From NCBI GenBank assembly GCA_002709305.1, contig PAQM01000006.1, forward strand, positions 186,001-250,000: DNA of 64,000 nt, given 5' to 3'. Both the position numbers and the translations under genes were made by a program. The stretch is from Crocinitomicaceae bacterium. GTDB taxonomy: Bacteria > Bacteroidota > Bacteroidia > Flavobacteriales_D > Crocinitomicaceae. Below, piece after piece: positions 1 to 9,147 of the stretch; position 1 is the first letter of the stretch; every line of letters begins with the position of its first letter. The notes under the pieces were generated by a model. That model did not search any database, was not told the origin of the DNA, and was given only the letters and a program-made list of their open reading frames with translations.

Positions 1-1
1 A

Positions 2-358
2 ACTGAAGGATACCAAATTATTGGCACATCACCACATTCGAAAAAAAATATTACCGAATTAAACATACAAAAACCTACTGCATTAATTTTTGGAACAGAA
101 AAAACCGGTGTTTCTAAATCAGTTATAAATTACTCAGATGAACTAGTTAAAATACCAATGTATGGATTTACTGAAAGTTTTAACATAAGTGTATCAGCTG
201 CTATAGCTCTAAACATACTACGAACAAAATTAAATAACAGTAATATTAACTGGAGATTATCTGAAGAAGAACAAACATTATTAAAAATAAAATGGTGTAA
301 AAAAATATTAAAAGAAGGAGACAAAATTGAGAAAGAAATTAGATCTCGCATAAAATAA
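2..358 (+). CDS. SpoU/TrmH-family RNA 2'-O-methyltransferase, C-terminal part (5' truncated by window edge)
   Basis: Frame open from base 2: TEGYQIIGTSPHSKKNI...PTALIFGTEKTGVS...VKIPMYGFTESFNISVSAAIALNILR; typical SpoU motifs 2 and 3 (IPM.G..ES.NVSVAAAI). Confidence 0.9.
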   Translation, partial: TEGYQIIGTSPHSKKNITELNIQKPTALIFGTEKTGVSKSVINYSDELVKIPMYGFTESFNISVSAAIALNILRTKLNNSNINWRLSEEEQTLLKIKWCKKILKEGDKIEKEIRSRIK

Positions 359-407
359 AATGGAATAATATTATATTTGTGATAGATAACTATTTAACAA
401 TAAACCT

Positions 408-584
408 ATGGGTAGAGGAGATAAAAAAACAAAAAAAGGAAAAAGGGCTATGGGATCTTTCGGTGTTACTCGAAAGAAAAAAAAGAGCCCTAGTACCACA
501 AGCAAAAAAAGCACTCTAAAAAAATCAACAACAAAAAAGAAAGCTGCAACAAAAAAGAAAGATTCTAAAAAAACAGAGAAATAA
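408..584 (+). CDS. 30S ribosomal protein THX-like small basic protein (58 aa)
   Basis: ATG at 408: MGRGDKKTKKGKRAMGSFGVTRKKKKSPSTTSKKSTLKKSTTKKKAATKKKDSKKTEK; MG+GDKK+KKGK..GS+G.TR.KK is the bacteroidetal THX signature. Absent from the supplied ORF track because of its size. Confidence 0.82.
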   Translation: MGRGDKKTKKGKRAMGSFGVTRKKKKSPSTTSKKSTLKKSTTKKKAATKKKDSKKTEK

Positions 585-590
585 ATATAC

Positions 591-615
591 AGCTGCCTTT
601 GGGCAGCTTTTTTTT
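591..615 (+). terminator. Intrinsic terminator downstream of THX-like gene
   Basis: AGCTGCC-TTTG-GGCAGCT followed by a run of T. Confidence 0.88.
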
Positions 616-632
616 CACATAATGATATAATC

Positions 633-1706
633 ATGAAGCATAACTTTGGAGCTGGCCCCTGTATACTTCCTAAAAGTGTATTTGAAGAAGCATCTAAATC
701 CGTAATTAATTTTAACGGATTATCAATTTTAGAGATATCACATAGAAGTCAAGACTTTGTTGATATTATGGATGAGGCTCAATCTCTAGTAAAAAAAACA
801 CTAAATGTACCTGAAGGATACTCTATATTATTTATTCAAGGTGGAGCTTCACTTGGATTTACAATATCAGCATTAAATATGATTAGTAGCTCAAAACCAA
901 CAGCAGGATACATAAATACTGGTACTTGGTCACAAGGAGCAATAAATGAGGCTAAAAATATAGGTATTAAAGTAAGTACAATAGCTAGCTCTGAAGATAA
1001 AAATTTCAATTATATACCTAAAAACATAAATATTACTGAAAATTTTGATTTTATTCATTATACATCAAACAATACAATATTTGGAACTCAATTTCAAGAT
1101 ATAGTAAATACCAATTTACCACTTGTTTGTGATATGTCTTCAGATATTTTTTCAAAAAAAATTGACATAAGTAAATTCGATATTATTTATGCTGGAGCAC
1201 AAAAGAACCTAGGCCCAGCAGGCGCAACATTATTTATTGTAAAAAACAACATATTTGATAATTCTGTTGGTGGAGAATTTATGCCTAAATATTTAAATTT
1301 AAAAAATCATATAGATAAGAAATCAATGTTAAATACCCCACCTGTTTTTTCAATCTATACTTCAATGCTAAACCTTAGATATATGAATAAAATTGGAGGC
1401 ATCGATACTATTGAATCTAATAACAATCTAAAAGCTTTAAAACTATACGAAGAAATTGATTCAAATCCATTATTCAACTCAACTGTTAAAGGCATCGACA
1501 GATCCAAAATGAATGTAACATTTCTCCTAACCAATGAATCTTTAAAAGAAACTTTTGATAAGATGTGGAATGAAGCAGGAATAATAGGTCTAAAAGGACA
1601 TAGGTCAGTTGGAGGATATAGAGCATCAATGTATAATGCTTTACCACTTGAAAGTGTTAAAATATTAATAGAAGTAATGAAAGAATTCAGCAAAAAAAAC
1701 GGATAA
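633..1706 (+). CDS. serC: 3-phosphoserine/phosphohydroxythreonine transaminase
   Basis: HNFGAGPCILPKSVFEEAS..., FIQGGASLGF, YAGAQKNLGPAG PLP-lysine motif, GHRSVGGYRASMYNA C-terminus. Confidence 0.96.
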   Translation: MKHNFGAGPCILPKSVFEEASKSVINFNGLSILEISHRSQDFVDIMDEAQSLVKKTLNVPEGYSILFIQGGASLGFTISALNMISSSKPTAGYINTGTWSQGAINEAKNIGIKVSTIASSEDKNFNYIPKNINITENFDFIHYTSNNTIFGTQFQDIVNTNLPLVCDMSSDIFSKKIDISKFDIIYAGAQKNLGPAGATLFIVKNNIFDNSVGGEFMPKYLNLKNHIDKKSMLNTPPVFSIYTSMLNLRYMNKIGGIDTIESNNNLKALKLYEEIDSNPLFNSTVKGIDRSKMNVTFLLTNESLKETFDKMWNEAGIIGLKGHRSVGGYRASMYNALPLESVKILIEVMKEFSKKNG

Positions 1707-1707
1707 A

Positions 1708-2664
1708 ATGAATGTACTAGCAAACGATGGAATTTCAAAAACTGGAATAGATAAATTACAAAATGCTGGATATAATGTAATTACTTCAAAAGTTAATCAA
1801 GAAAACTTAATTACATATATAAATACTAATGAAATTGAAATTTTACTAGTAAGATCAGCAACAACTGTTAGAAAAGAACTAATAGATGCTTGCCCAAAAT
1901 TAAAAATAATAGGTCGCGGAGGTGTTGGAATGGATAATATTGATGTAGAATATGCACGCTCTAACAATAGAATTGTATTAAACACTCCATCGGCTTCATC
2001 ACAATCTGTAGCAGAGCTTGTAATCGGTCATATGTTTGCTATCTCTAGATCACTAAACCATTCATATAAAGAAATGGAGTCAGGTGATTTTAAGTCACTT
2101 AAAAAAAAATACTCCAAGGGAGTTGAGTTAAGAGGAAAAAATTTATTAATAATCGGATTTGGTAGAATTGGAAAGAGCTTAGCTTCATATGCTATTGGAA
2201 TTGGAATGAATGTTTCTGCGGTTGATATGTTATCAGAACCTGTCGAAATAAAAATAAATATTGGTAATAATATAAATACTAAAACAACAATATTACCTTC
2301 ACCTAACATGATGGAAAAAATTAAAGATGCTGATTTTATTTCATTACATATTCCAAAACAAGCAGATGGCTCGGCTGTTTTTAATGAAAAAGAATTCAAT
2401 CAAATGAAAGATGGAGTATTTATTATTAATGCTGCACGTGGTGGTGTAATTAATGAAAATGACTTAATCAAATTTTTAGATAATGGTAAAATTGCTGGAG
2501 TTGCTTTAGATGTTTTCGAAAATGAGCCGAATCCAAACAAAAAATTACTGTCACATCCATTAATTGCATGTTCACCTCACATTGGTGCTGCAACAAAAGA
2601 AGCACAAGACAGAATTGGCACTGAATTAGCTGAAAAAATAATTTCTGAATTAGGTCAGAAATAA
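1708..2664 (+). CDS. serA: D-2-hydroxyacid dehydrogenase / D-3-phosphoglycerate dehydrogenase
   Basis: GRGGVGMDNIDVEYA, NAD-binding GFGRIGKSLA, FIINAARGGVINENDL, SPHIGAATKEAQDRI; starts 2 nt after serC. Confidence 0.92.
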   Translation: MNVLANDGISKTGIDKLQNAGYNVITSKVNQENLITYINTNEIEILLVRSATTVRKELIDACPKLKIIGRGGVGMDNIDVEYARSNNRIVLNTPSASSQSVAELVIGHMFAISRSLNHSYKEMESGDFKSLKKKYSKGVELRGKNLLIIGFGRIGKSLASYAIGIGMNVSAVDMLSEPVEIKINIGNNINTKTTILPSPNMMEKIKDADFISLHIPKQADGSAVFNEKEFNQMKDGVFIINAARGGVINENDLIKFLDNGKIAGVALDVFENEPNPNKKLLSHPLIACSPHIGAATKEAQDRIGTELAEKIISELGQK

Positions 2665-2679
2665 TTACTTAAAACTAAT

Positions 2680-3915
2680 ATGACTAAAATTAGTCCCTTT
2701 AAAGCTATTAGACCTAAAAGAGATAAAGCTCACTTAGTTGCTACTCGTCCTTATTATGATTATAACAAAAAGGTTTTAAAAGCAAAACTAAAACACAATC
2801 CATATACATTCCTACACATTCTCAATCCCAAAATTGATAAAAAGGAAAAAATTAATATCACTCCAGAAGAACGTTTTAAATTGATTTCAAAAAACTATGA
2901 TGATTTTATAGATAAAGGAATCTTAATTCAAGATAATGAACCACACTTTTATATATATAAACAAACAAATGAAAAAGAGGAATTCATAGGAATTATAGGA
3001 GGAGCTAGTTTAGAAGATTATCAAAATAATATCATCAAAAAACACGAAGCTACAATAATTAAACGCGAAGAAATATTTAAAAATTACTTAAATATAGTTG
3101 GTTATAATGCAGAACCTGTTTTACTATGTTATCAAGATTCAAAATATGAAATAGAAAGCCTACTTAAAAATAAAACTAAAAATAGACCAGAATATGAGTT
3201 TATAACTACAGACAAATTAAAACATGAACTTTGGCTTTTTAATACTTCTGAATCTAAAAAGCTAATTAAATTGTTTAAATCTATTAATTCTTGCTACATT
3301 TCTGATGGACACCATAGAATTGCATCATCATTGAAATTAAAAGAGTTTAGAAAAAAATCAAAACATAATTACCCTAATGAAGATTTTTTTCTAGCATTTT
3401 TCATTAATGAAAATAGACTGAAAATAAGCGAGTTTAACCGTTTTATTAAAAAATTAAATGGCCTTTCTAAAATGAATATCCTATCAGGACTAAAAACAAA
3501 TTTTATTGTAAAAAAAATATCTAAAGCACAAAAGCCAACTAAAGAACATGAATTTACTATGTTTATTGATAATGAATGGTTTAAAATAAAATGCAAAGAA
3601 AATGTAGTAGATGAAAATCACCCTGTCAATGGACTTGATACCGAAATTCTAACTCAATATATTTTAAAACCTATTTTTGGAATTTCTAACCTTAAAACAG
3701 ATACAAATATTGAATTTTTGAGTGGAAATGAAGATATATTAATAACAGAAAATAAAATAAAGAACAACAAATATGAGGTTGGTTTTTTTATGTTTCCTTT
3801 AAACATTAATCAAGTGAAAAATGTCGCAGATAAAAATATGACAATGCCACCCAAATCTACTTGGGTAGAGCCAAAATTAAGAAGCGGTCTTACTATTTAT
3901 AATATTAACGAATGA
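2680..3915 (+). CDS. DUF1015 family protein (SerC/SerA-linked, ParB/SerK-like DGHHR motif)
   Basis: FKAIRPKRDKAHLVATRPYYDY..., CYISDGHHRIASSLKL; adjacent to serC-serA. Confidence 0.85.
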   Translation: MTKISPFKAIRPKRDKAHLVATRPYYDYNKKVLKAKLKHNPYTFLHILNPKIDKKEKINITPEERFKLISKNYDDFIDKGILIQDNEPHFYIYKQTNEKEEFIGIIGGASLEDYQNNIIKKHEATIIKREEIFKNYLNIVGYNAEPVLLCYQDSKYEIESLLKNKTKNRPEYEFITTDKLKHELWLFNTSESKKLIKLFKSINSCYISDGHHRIASSLKLKEFRKKSKHNYPNEDFFLAFFINENRLKISEFNRFIKKLNGLSKMNILSGLKTNFIVKKISKAQKPTKEHEFTMFIDNEWFKIKCKENVVDENHPVNGLDTEILTQYILKPIFGISNLKTDTNIEFLSGNEDILITENKIKNNKYEVGFFMFPLNINQVKNVADKNMTMPPKSTWVEPKLRSGLTIYNINE

Positions 3916-4571
3916 TCAATAATCAAATATTAAAAATAAAAAATAGTATTGGTGAAAAAGTCAAATTAGTAGCTGTATCGAAGACTAAACCTATTAGTGA
4001 CATTAAAAATATATATGATAAAGGACAATTAATTTTTGGTGAAAATAGAGTTAATGAACTAGTTCAAAAACACGAAGCATTACCCAAAGACATTAACTGG
4101 CATTTCATTGGTCATTTACAAACTAATAAGGTTAAATATATTGCTCCTTTTATTAAGTTAATTCATTCTTTAGATTCTCTTAAATTAATGAAAGAAATAA
4201 ACAAACAAGCCAAAAAAAATAATCGGATAATTGAATGTTTACTTCAATTCCATATAGCTAAAGAAAACTCAAAATTTGGACTGAATCTTCCAATAGCACA
4301 AAAAATACTAGAATCAATTGAATTTTCTGAAATGAAAAATATTTCAATATGCGGTGTGATGGGAATGGCATCTTTTACAGATAATAAAGAAGAAGTTAAA
4401 AATGAATTTAAAACACTGAAAAATTATTTTGAAATTTTAAAAGACAATTATTTTAATAATCAAAGTCATTTTGAGCATATTTCAATGGGAATGAGTGGGG
4501 ATTATGAAATAGCGATTAATGAAGGAAGTACAATGATTAGAATTGGTAGTTTAATATTTGGGGAAAGATGA
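3912..4571 (+). CDS. YggS/PLPBP family pyridoxal phosphate-dependent protein
   Basis: KLVAVSKTKPISDI, FGENRVNELVQKHEAL, WHFIGHLQTNKVKYI, SMGMSGDYEIAINEGSTMIRIGSLIFGER. Confidence 0.94.
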   Translation: MINNQILKIKNSIGEKVKLVAVSKTKPISDIKNIYDKGQLIFGENRVNELVQKHEALPKDINWHFIGHLQTNKVKYIAPFIKLIHSLDSLKLMKEINKQAKKNNRIIECLLQFHIAKENSKFGLNLPIAQKILESIEFSEMKNISICGVMGMASFTDNKEEVKNEFKTLKNYFEILKDNYFNNQSHFEHISMGMSGDYEIAINEGSTMIRIGSLIFGER

Positions 4572-5167
4572 AGTTAAGATTCTTATTAATATTTATTCTG
4601 ATAAGTAAAATTGGTTTTAATCAAAAAACAACTGATGAAATTCTTATCGACAGAAAAAATCACCTTAATAAATTAAACGATATTAATAGTGGTGTTCTAA
4701 CTGCAGAAGAAATAGAAAAATTTAGAGGATTAGATTATTATGATTTTGATTCTAAATTTCAAATAAAAGCTGTTTTTAAAAAACAAAAAGGTCCGAAATT
4801 TGAAATGGCGACTTCAACAGAGAGAAAACCGATATATAGAAAGTACGGGATAATAGCTTTTAATCTAGATGGTAAAAAATTAACACTGGAAGTATATCAA
4901 AATATTAAATTAATTAAGTCTAAAGAATATAAAAACTATCTATTTGTACCATTTAGGGATAAAACCTCTGGAAATGATTCTTATGGAGGTGGTCGCTATC
5001 TAGACTTAAAAAAACAAAAGGGAAATATTTGGTTAATTGATTTCAACCTTTCATATAATCCCTATTGTGCTTATTCATATAGATATTCGTGCCCCATACC
5101 ACCTAAGGCAAATACATTAGATGTATCAATTAAAGCTGGTGAAAAAAATACATTAAACTATAAATAA
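4568..5167 (+). CDS. DUF1684 domain-containing protein
   Basis: FRGLDYYDFDSKFQIKAVFKK, VPFRDKTSGNDSYGGGRYLDL, YNPYCAYSYRYSCPIPPKANTLDVSIKAGEK. Confidence 0.88.
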   Translation: MKLRFLLIFILISKIGFNQKTTDEILIDRKNHLNKLNDINSGVLTAEEIEKFRGLDYYDFDSKFQIKAVFKKQKGPKFEMATSTERKPIYRKYGIIAFNLDGKKLTLEVYQNIKLIKSKEYKNYLFVPFRDKTSGNDSYGGGRYLDLKKQKGNIWLIDFNLSYNPYCAYSYRYSCPIPPKANTLDVSIKAGEKNTLNYK

Positions 5168-6133
5168 TCAGTATATCAAAATCTTACTAGAAATTGATTT
5201 TGAATCAGATTTAAAATTAATTGAATATATGCCTGGTTTATATTTTTCCATATTTAATTTACAAATTCCATTGACAAGACCTGATATAAGTTTTCTTCCT
5301 TGGAAATCATAAATAGTAAAGAATAATTCTTGACCAGATTGAATAACAAAATCACCTTGAGAGGGATTGGGAAAAAATCTTACATCTATATCTTTTAATT
5401 GATTTAAATTTTGTGTTTCAGAATGAATGACAGCAATTGCATCAAGATCGAAACCTCCAGTTTCAAACTCAGTTGGAAATGGATCATTTATGATGTTACC
5501 CTGACTATCAAATGAACCGTAAGTAGGGTCTATACTTCCTATCACATCAATTATTTTGACATGAGTTATATGATTAATATCTAAACCTATCAAACCGTCT
5601 AATTCTTCTAAATCAAATGGAGTACCATAATTATATCTGTATTTACCTGCTAGATTATGAATATATCTACAATCTGTATAAGTGAAATTTGTTGACTGGA
5701 TAACACTTGGTGTTTCACTAATCGAATTGAATCGAAAAAAATTAATTCCGTCTGAACTAACTTCTACAAAAGCTAACTCAATATAATTATCTGTAAAACC
5801 ATTTTCAAAAATTGCAAAATCAGGACCTATTCCATTAATTATGGGATTATTAAATGTTGCTATAGCCTCTCCTCCATCACCTAAAGAAATAACCTGCAAT
5901 CCAGTAGCAACTCCAATAGCGTGATTTTCTGAACCATGACTAGCTAATCCAGAACTTGGATTTAAAATATTCATAGGTCCTCTATTTACAATAACTTGTG
6001 AAGCCCAATCGATGATAATAGAAGAATCATAATGTATTGCTGTTGAACCAGGATTACCAGGAGCTGGAGCAAAAGATTGAGATTTTGAAAAAAATGATAC
6101 TAAAATTATAATACAGAATAAAAGTTTACTCAT
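5168..6133 (-). CDS. T9SS type A sorting domain-containing cell-surface protein of the B12 operon
   Basis: Signal peptide; SLGDGGEAIATFNNPIINGIGPDFAIFENGF; C-terminal FFPNPSQGDFVI...YKPGIYSINF...KILIY sorting domain; start overlaps the stop of the upstream gene. Confidence 0.82.
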   Translation of the reverse strand: MSKLLFCIIILVSFFSKSQSFAPAPGNPGSTAIHYDSSIIIDWASQVIVNRGPMNILNPSSGLASHGSENHAIGVATGLQVISLGDGGEAIATFNNPIINGIGPDFAIFENGFTDNYIELAFVEVSSDGINFFRFNSISETPSVIQSTNFTYTDCRYIHNLAGKYRYNYGTPFDLEELDGLIGLDINHITHVKIIDVIGSIDPTYGSFDSQGNIINDPFPTEFETGGFDLDAIAVIHSETQNLNQLKDIDVRFFPNPSQGDFVIQSGQELFFTIYDFQGRKLISGLVNGICKLNMEKYKPGIYSINFKSDSKSISSKILIY

Positions 6134-7181
6134 AAAAATGGAATTTAGATGGATTTAAACCAACATTATAACTTGAAATTAAAGAACCATTTGATGTATA
6201 TTCATATACATACCCTGAATTAACAAAATTCATTGCATCACTTATAAAAATAGTATTAGTAAATGAATTATAAGCAACTCCATAAAGAGTTGTAATATTT
6301 GATAAATCTATAGATAGATTATTGGTTACTTCATCCAGAAATGTATCAAATACTGATAAGCTGGAATAACCTGAAACATAATCATAATAAGTAATTAAAA
6401 ACATATCATTCATTTTAGAAATTCCGGTAATATCTAAATTAAAAACTGAGTCAACAATATTAGTATTTGAATTTACCTTTACTAAACATGAAGAGATATT
6501 TGAATAATCACCCCTAGAAATAACATACACATCCCCTTCACTATCTGTGACACATCTTCCAGGGTTTAATCCAACAGTTAATTTTTTAATTTCAGTATTA
6601 GTATTTAAGTCAATTATAGAGATTGTTGAATCCATTGATGGTAGACTAAGTCCACCCGAATTAGATACATATAATTTATCTCCTGAAATAGATAGATCTT
6701 CGGGATTTAATCCAACAGGTATCCTCTGAATTACTGATAAAGATGAGGTATCTATAACATCAACAAAACCATCAAAACAGGTTACATATGCATTTCCTTC
6801 AAAAAACTCAATATTTCTGGGTTGTTTAGAAAGACCTGAATTTTGCATTAATATTTGTTTTATTGGAGAAAATGTTTTCGCATCAACGACTTCAATTGTA
6901 CTAGAGAAATTTACAACAATATATATTTTAGAACCATATTTTTTTATGTCATTACCTGTATCTCCAAGATTTCTTCCACTTTTTTGCACAAATAAATTAT
7001 TATTGACACTCATAGAATTATTATCTATCCACGATAAAGATGAATTATTTTGTTGAAATAAACCTTCACATAGAACAACAGTGCCATTTGAAAGAAAATC
7101 AGGCAAAGAATTTTGTGAAACATCCTCTTTCTTACAAGAAAACAAAATAATTATTATACTCAAGATATTAATTAAACGCAT
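6126..7181 (-). CDS. YncE/DUF5074-like beta-propeller lipoprotein, BtuG-like candidate B12-binding surface protein
   Basis: Lipobox ILFSCKKED; repeated propeller blades (VDAKTFSPIKQI, IDTSSLSVIQRIPVGLNPEDLSI, IIDLNTNTEIKKLTVGLNPGRCV); overlaps the TonB receptor gene by 14 nt. Confidence 0.78.
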   Translation of the reverse strand: MRLINILSIIIILFSCKKEDVSQNSLPDFLSNGTVVLCEGLFQQNNSSLSWIDNNSMSVNNNLFVQKSGRNLGDTGNDIKKYGSKIYIVVNFSSTIEVVDAKTFSPIKQILMQNSGLSKQPRNIEFFEGNAYVTCFDGFVDVIDTSSLSVIQRIPVGLNPEDLSISGDKLYVSNSGGLSLPSMDSTISIIDLNTNTEIKKLTVGLNPGRCVTDSEGDVYVISRGDYSNISSCLVKVNSNTNIVDSVFNLDITGISKMNDMFLITYYDYVSGYSSLSVFDTFLDEVTNNLSIDLSNITTLYGVAYNSFTNTIFISDAMNFVNSGYVYEYTSNGSLISSYNVGLNPSKFHFYE

Positions 7182-9114
7182 AGCTTATATTTATAGAAAA
7201 ATTGATTCCAGGCATTGTATACGATCGAATATAGGCATATGAAGTATTTAATATATTTTTAACATTGAAAATAAATCTTAAATTCTGAGATTTTCTTATG
7301 TTAAGTTTTTTAAATACACTTAAATCCATTAAGAAAATTGGATTTAGATAATTAGATATTATGTTTTCATTTAAAGAATATCTTTTAGAAATAAAATAAT
7401 TAGATATTCGAAGTCCATTTTCCTTGTAATTTAAGGTTAAGTCAAAATTAAACATATGTTCTGGAGTATAAGCTATTTGATTTAAATAAGTTGGTGAATC
7501 TGAATTAGTAACATCAATCGATTTTTGATAAGTATAATTTGACATTAAAGTAATATTAAAATTATTAGAAAAATAATAATTTGTGTTAATTTGAATTTCG
7601 CCACCAAAAACATTTACACGACCAATATTTTGAAATGACCAAATAAATAAATTCTTAGTAGGAATTGCTAAAATCTTATTTTTAATTTGATTAAAATAAA
7701 TAGCAGTTTTGAAATCAAAAGAAATATTTTTCATTTCATCTACAAATAAAAAATCTAAATTAGTTTGATTAGCATTTTCAGGTAATAAATCGACATTCCC
7801 TATATTATTATAATATAACTCATTAAAACTAGGCATTCTAAAGGAATTACGATACCATAAATCCAATTGAGATTTTTTAGAAATCTTTCTAGTTTTCAAA
7901 CTTATAAAAGGATTAACTCTAAATATATTATTTGCTGCTACACCATTTTGATTAAGCTCGTTTATGTATTGTCCTGAAAGTTGAGTTGTAAAAGAAAAAA
8001 AATGATTATTAAATTTAACTCCAAACATAGAAGATGAAAAATTTCTAATTGGTTTAGCAAATGTTATATCATTTACTAACAAATCAGAAAATGTATAATC
8101 TAACCCACCATAAAGAAACCAATCATCAAAATAATTTATAAAAGAAATACCTGAATTTAAAGATCTATTTTTATAATGGTAATCTATAAATCCAATATTA
8201 TTTAAATATGTTGGATCATAATATCTTTGATTTTCTATAGATCCATTTATAAATGATCGAATAAAAAGTTTACCTATTTCATATTTAAAATCAGTAAATA
8301 ATCGATCAGACACAGTTTGCAAAGTTTCATCAGCAGTTTCATTGTATAAAATAACTGCACCAGGTAACTCTTGGTCAATTGATTTATGTTGATACCCTAT
8401 TTTCCATGTCCCATTAAAAATCTTAAGTCCTGAAGATATTCCAAAATTAAAATCAGAATATTTATTGTTTTTTCTTATTCTACTATTTTGATTTATTCCA
8501 TTTACAATTGAATATCTATAATTACCAACGGAATTTTGTTTTGAAAAAAAAGAACTAATGAAAAATTTGTTTGGATTATACTTAACCCCTAAATAACCTT
8601 TGTATTGCTCAAATGAACCATAATTAATATTCGAACGAATTGTAAGAGTGTCAATAGAAAAAGAATTTTCCATAGTATTTATAATGAAATTATTTCCTGC
8701 AATTTGTGTTGAAATTGGAAGTAAAAAGTTTGAGTTTAATCCTACAGTACTATTAACAGATTGAACATTATCAACAATTAATTGACCTAAATTAATTTGA
8801 CCAGTTTGTGAGTTATGTAATTGAAAACCATCCACAACTATTGAAGAGTGATTAGAACCCAAACCTCTCATTGAAACTGTTTTCAACCCACCTAAACCAC
8901 CATATGATCTTAAATAAGTTCCAGGAAATTTTCTTAATAGATCACCTATGTCAGTTGGTTGAATAATATTTATTTCATTTCTTTCTAAGAGGTTGTGCTT
9001 TGAAAGCGTTATTCTTGAAAGAATATTAATCTCATCAATGTTTTGAATTGAATCAATTTGCCCAAATAATCTTGAGGTAATAAAAAAAAGTAATATATAG
9101 TGATATTTAACCAT
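7168..9114 (-). CDS. TonB-dependent receptor, BtuB-like (vitamin B12 uptake)
   Basis: IGDLLRKFPGTYLRSYGGLGGLKTVSMRGLGSNHSSIVVDGFQLHNSQTGQINLGQL plug domain; C-terminal beta-barrel; operon context with cobalamin riboswitch. Confidence 0.88.
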   Translation of the reverse strand: MVKYHYILLFFITSRLFGQIDSIQNIDEINILSRITLSKHNLLERNEINIIQPTDIGDLLRKFPGTYLRSYGGLGGLKTVSMRGLGSNHSSIVVDGFQLHNSQTGQINLGQLIVDNVQSVNSTVGLNSNFLLPISTQIAGNNFIINTMENSFSIDTLTIRSNINYGSFEQYKGYLGVKYNPNKFFISSFFSKQNSVGNYRYSIVNGINQNSRIRKNNKYSDFNFGISSGLKIFNGTWKIGYQHKSIDQELPGAVILYNETADETLQTVSDRLFTDFKYEIGKLFIRSFINGSIENQRYYDPTYLNNIGFIDYHYKNRSLNSGISFINYFDDWFLYGGLDYTFSDLLVNDITFAKPIRNFSSSMFGVKFNNHFFSFTTQLSGQYINELNQNGVAANNIFRVNPFISLKTRKISKKSQLDLWYRNSFRMPSFNELYYNNIGNVDLLPENANQTNLDFLFVDEMKNISFDFKTAIYFNQIKNKILAIPTKNLFIWSFQNIGRVNVFGGEIQINTNYYFSNNFNITLMSNYTYQKSIDVTNSDSPTYLNQIAYTPEHMFNFDLTLNYKENGLRISNYFISKRYSLNENIISNYLNPIFLMDLSVFKKLNIRKSQNLRFIFNVKNILNTSYAYIRSYTMPGINFSINISYAFN

Positions 9115-9115
9115 T

Positions 9116-9141
9116 AAAAAAGGGGGGAAATAATGCCCCCC
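9116..9141 (-). terminator. Terminator-like / attenuator hairpin between the DUF4465 gene and the BtuB-like gene
   Basis: - strand GGGGGG-CATTATTT-CCCCCC-TTTTTT, directly upstream of the ATG at 9114. Confidence 0.7.
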
Positions 9142-9147
9142 AATTTG

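Noticed and set aside
371-634. 87-aa - strand ORF in track (FFF/VVV-rich)
   Set aside because: Antisense of the Lys-rich THX-like gene; hydrophobic runs are the reverse complement of AAA/AAG codons and it crosses the terminator.
1355-1738. 127-aa - strand ORF inside serC/serA
   Set aside because: Antisense to two well-supported enzymes; no recognisable motif.
2028-2399. 123-aa - strand ORF inside serA
   Set aside because: Antisense to the NAD-binding region of a clear dehydrogenase; composition-driven.
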